From contig JAEYTV010000432.1 in the NCBI GenBank assembly GCA_023433855.1, positions 1 to 5,444 on the forward strand: a DNA stretch of 5,444 nt. Reading direction: 5' to 3'. A model generated the notes under the pieces. That model saw only the letters and a program-made list of their open reading frames with translations, searched no databases and had not been told where the DNA came from. The position numbers and the translations under genes are program-made. Positions within the stretch are counted from its first letter, which is position 1. Each line of letters opens with the position of its first letter. Positions 5,217 through 5,444 of the stretch are shown in pieces. Source of the stretch: Pseudomonadota bacterium. Its GTDB lineage: Bacteria > Pseudomonadota > Alphaproteobacteria > Rhizobiales > Rhizobiaceae.

Positions 5217-5444
5217 TCGCGGATCCTTTCGATTGCCTGTTCCTGGGAAGCTCCGTAGGGCAGCAGACCCTTCAATCGCCCGTCGGCGCCGATGAGCAGA
5301 AGCGACATCGTGTGGCTCATGTGATAGTCGCCGTCCGTGCTCGGCAGCTTTGCTGCAAGCACCATCCAGCCGTCGATGTCCTTTTTCATCTCCTCGGGCG
5401 ATCCTGTGATCCCCCGAATGCGGTCACATAGGCATGCATGATGT
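5204..5444 (-). pseudogene. SCO1/SenC copper-chaperone gene, 3' part with a frameshift
   Basis: SCO1/SenC proteins are membrane-anchored thioredoxin-fold proteins that deliver copper to the CuA site of cytochrome oxidase. The visible C-terminus reads GITGSPEEMKKDIDGW, then GDYHMSHTMSLLLIGADGRL, LLPYGAS and a last helix ending in TLL. The His at 5312-5314 (MSHTM) is the expected copper ligand; the C-x3-C-P pair would lie beyond the window. Upstream, MHAYVTAF (ending at 5416), the conserved helix just before this segment, lies in a different frame. Between its Phe codon and GGG-ATC the family needs about five residues (D-x-R-I-x), but only two bases are present. The pattern fits a 13-base loss. 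The in-frame ATG at 5389 is internal to the domain and not a credible start. Most likely a pseudogene, unless this is an assembly error. Confidence 0.75.

Noticed and set aside
1..5444. CRISPR array, rRNA, tRNA, toxin-antitoxin or defence island
   Set aside because: No regularly spaced repeats, no RNA gene folds and no recognisable toxin, nuclease or defence-type genes were seen.

Overview
The window looks like alphaproteobacterial DNA, most likely Rhizobiaceae (Rhizobium/Ensifer/Agrobacterium-like). The pointers are a truncated-type second FtsZ without the usual C-terminal tail, an Omp25/Omp31-like outer-membrane barrel, a DUF2380 lipoprotein-like or exported protein, GC-rich coding DNA, and a remnant of an IS3-family (IS407-group-like) transposase. 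All family assignments are from recognised motifs; no database search was possible.

Layout. Bases 1-584 (+) are the 3' two thirds or so of an FtsZ2-type gene that begins before the window. Bases 585-846 hold no convincing gene but contain several stem-loops. Bases 847-1665 (-) encode a GNAT-type acetyltransferase of lower GC. Upstream of it on the same strand, about 1750-2098, lies a broken IS3-family element in which the start of orfA is joined to the middle of orfB. Bases 2099-2396 are a mostly non-coding leader with one tiny ORF. Bases 2397-3050 (+) encode an outer-membrane beta-barrel protein, closed by a strong intrinsic terminator (3103-3140). Then come, all on +, a DUF2380 exported protein (3240-3782, TTG start), a DUF378 membrane-protein gene interrupted by an in-frame TGA (3914-4171), a four-helix membrane protein related to the SPW-repeat family (4226-4561) and an unrecognised two-helix envelope protein (4668-5144). 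Convergent to these, 5204-5444 (-) is the 3' part of a SCO1/SenC copper-chaperone gene that carries a frameshift near the window edge.

How it fits together. I see no multi-gene machine. The + strand genes from 2397 to 5144 are mostly small envelope or membrane proteins, consistent with an accessory chromosomal or megaplasmid segment. The window holds three disrupted genes (transposase, DUF378, SCO1), plus a GNAT gene beside an IS scar, so it reads as a region undergoing insertion and decay. Alternatively, some lesions could be sequencing or assembly errors. I did not find evidence of an undescribed defence, conflict or biosynthetic system.
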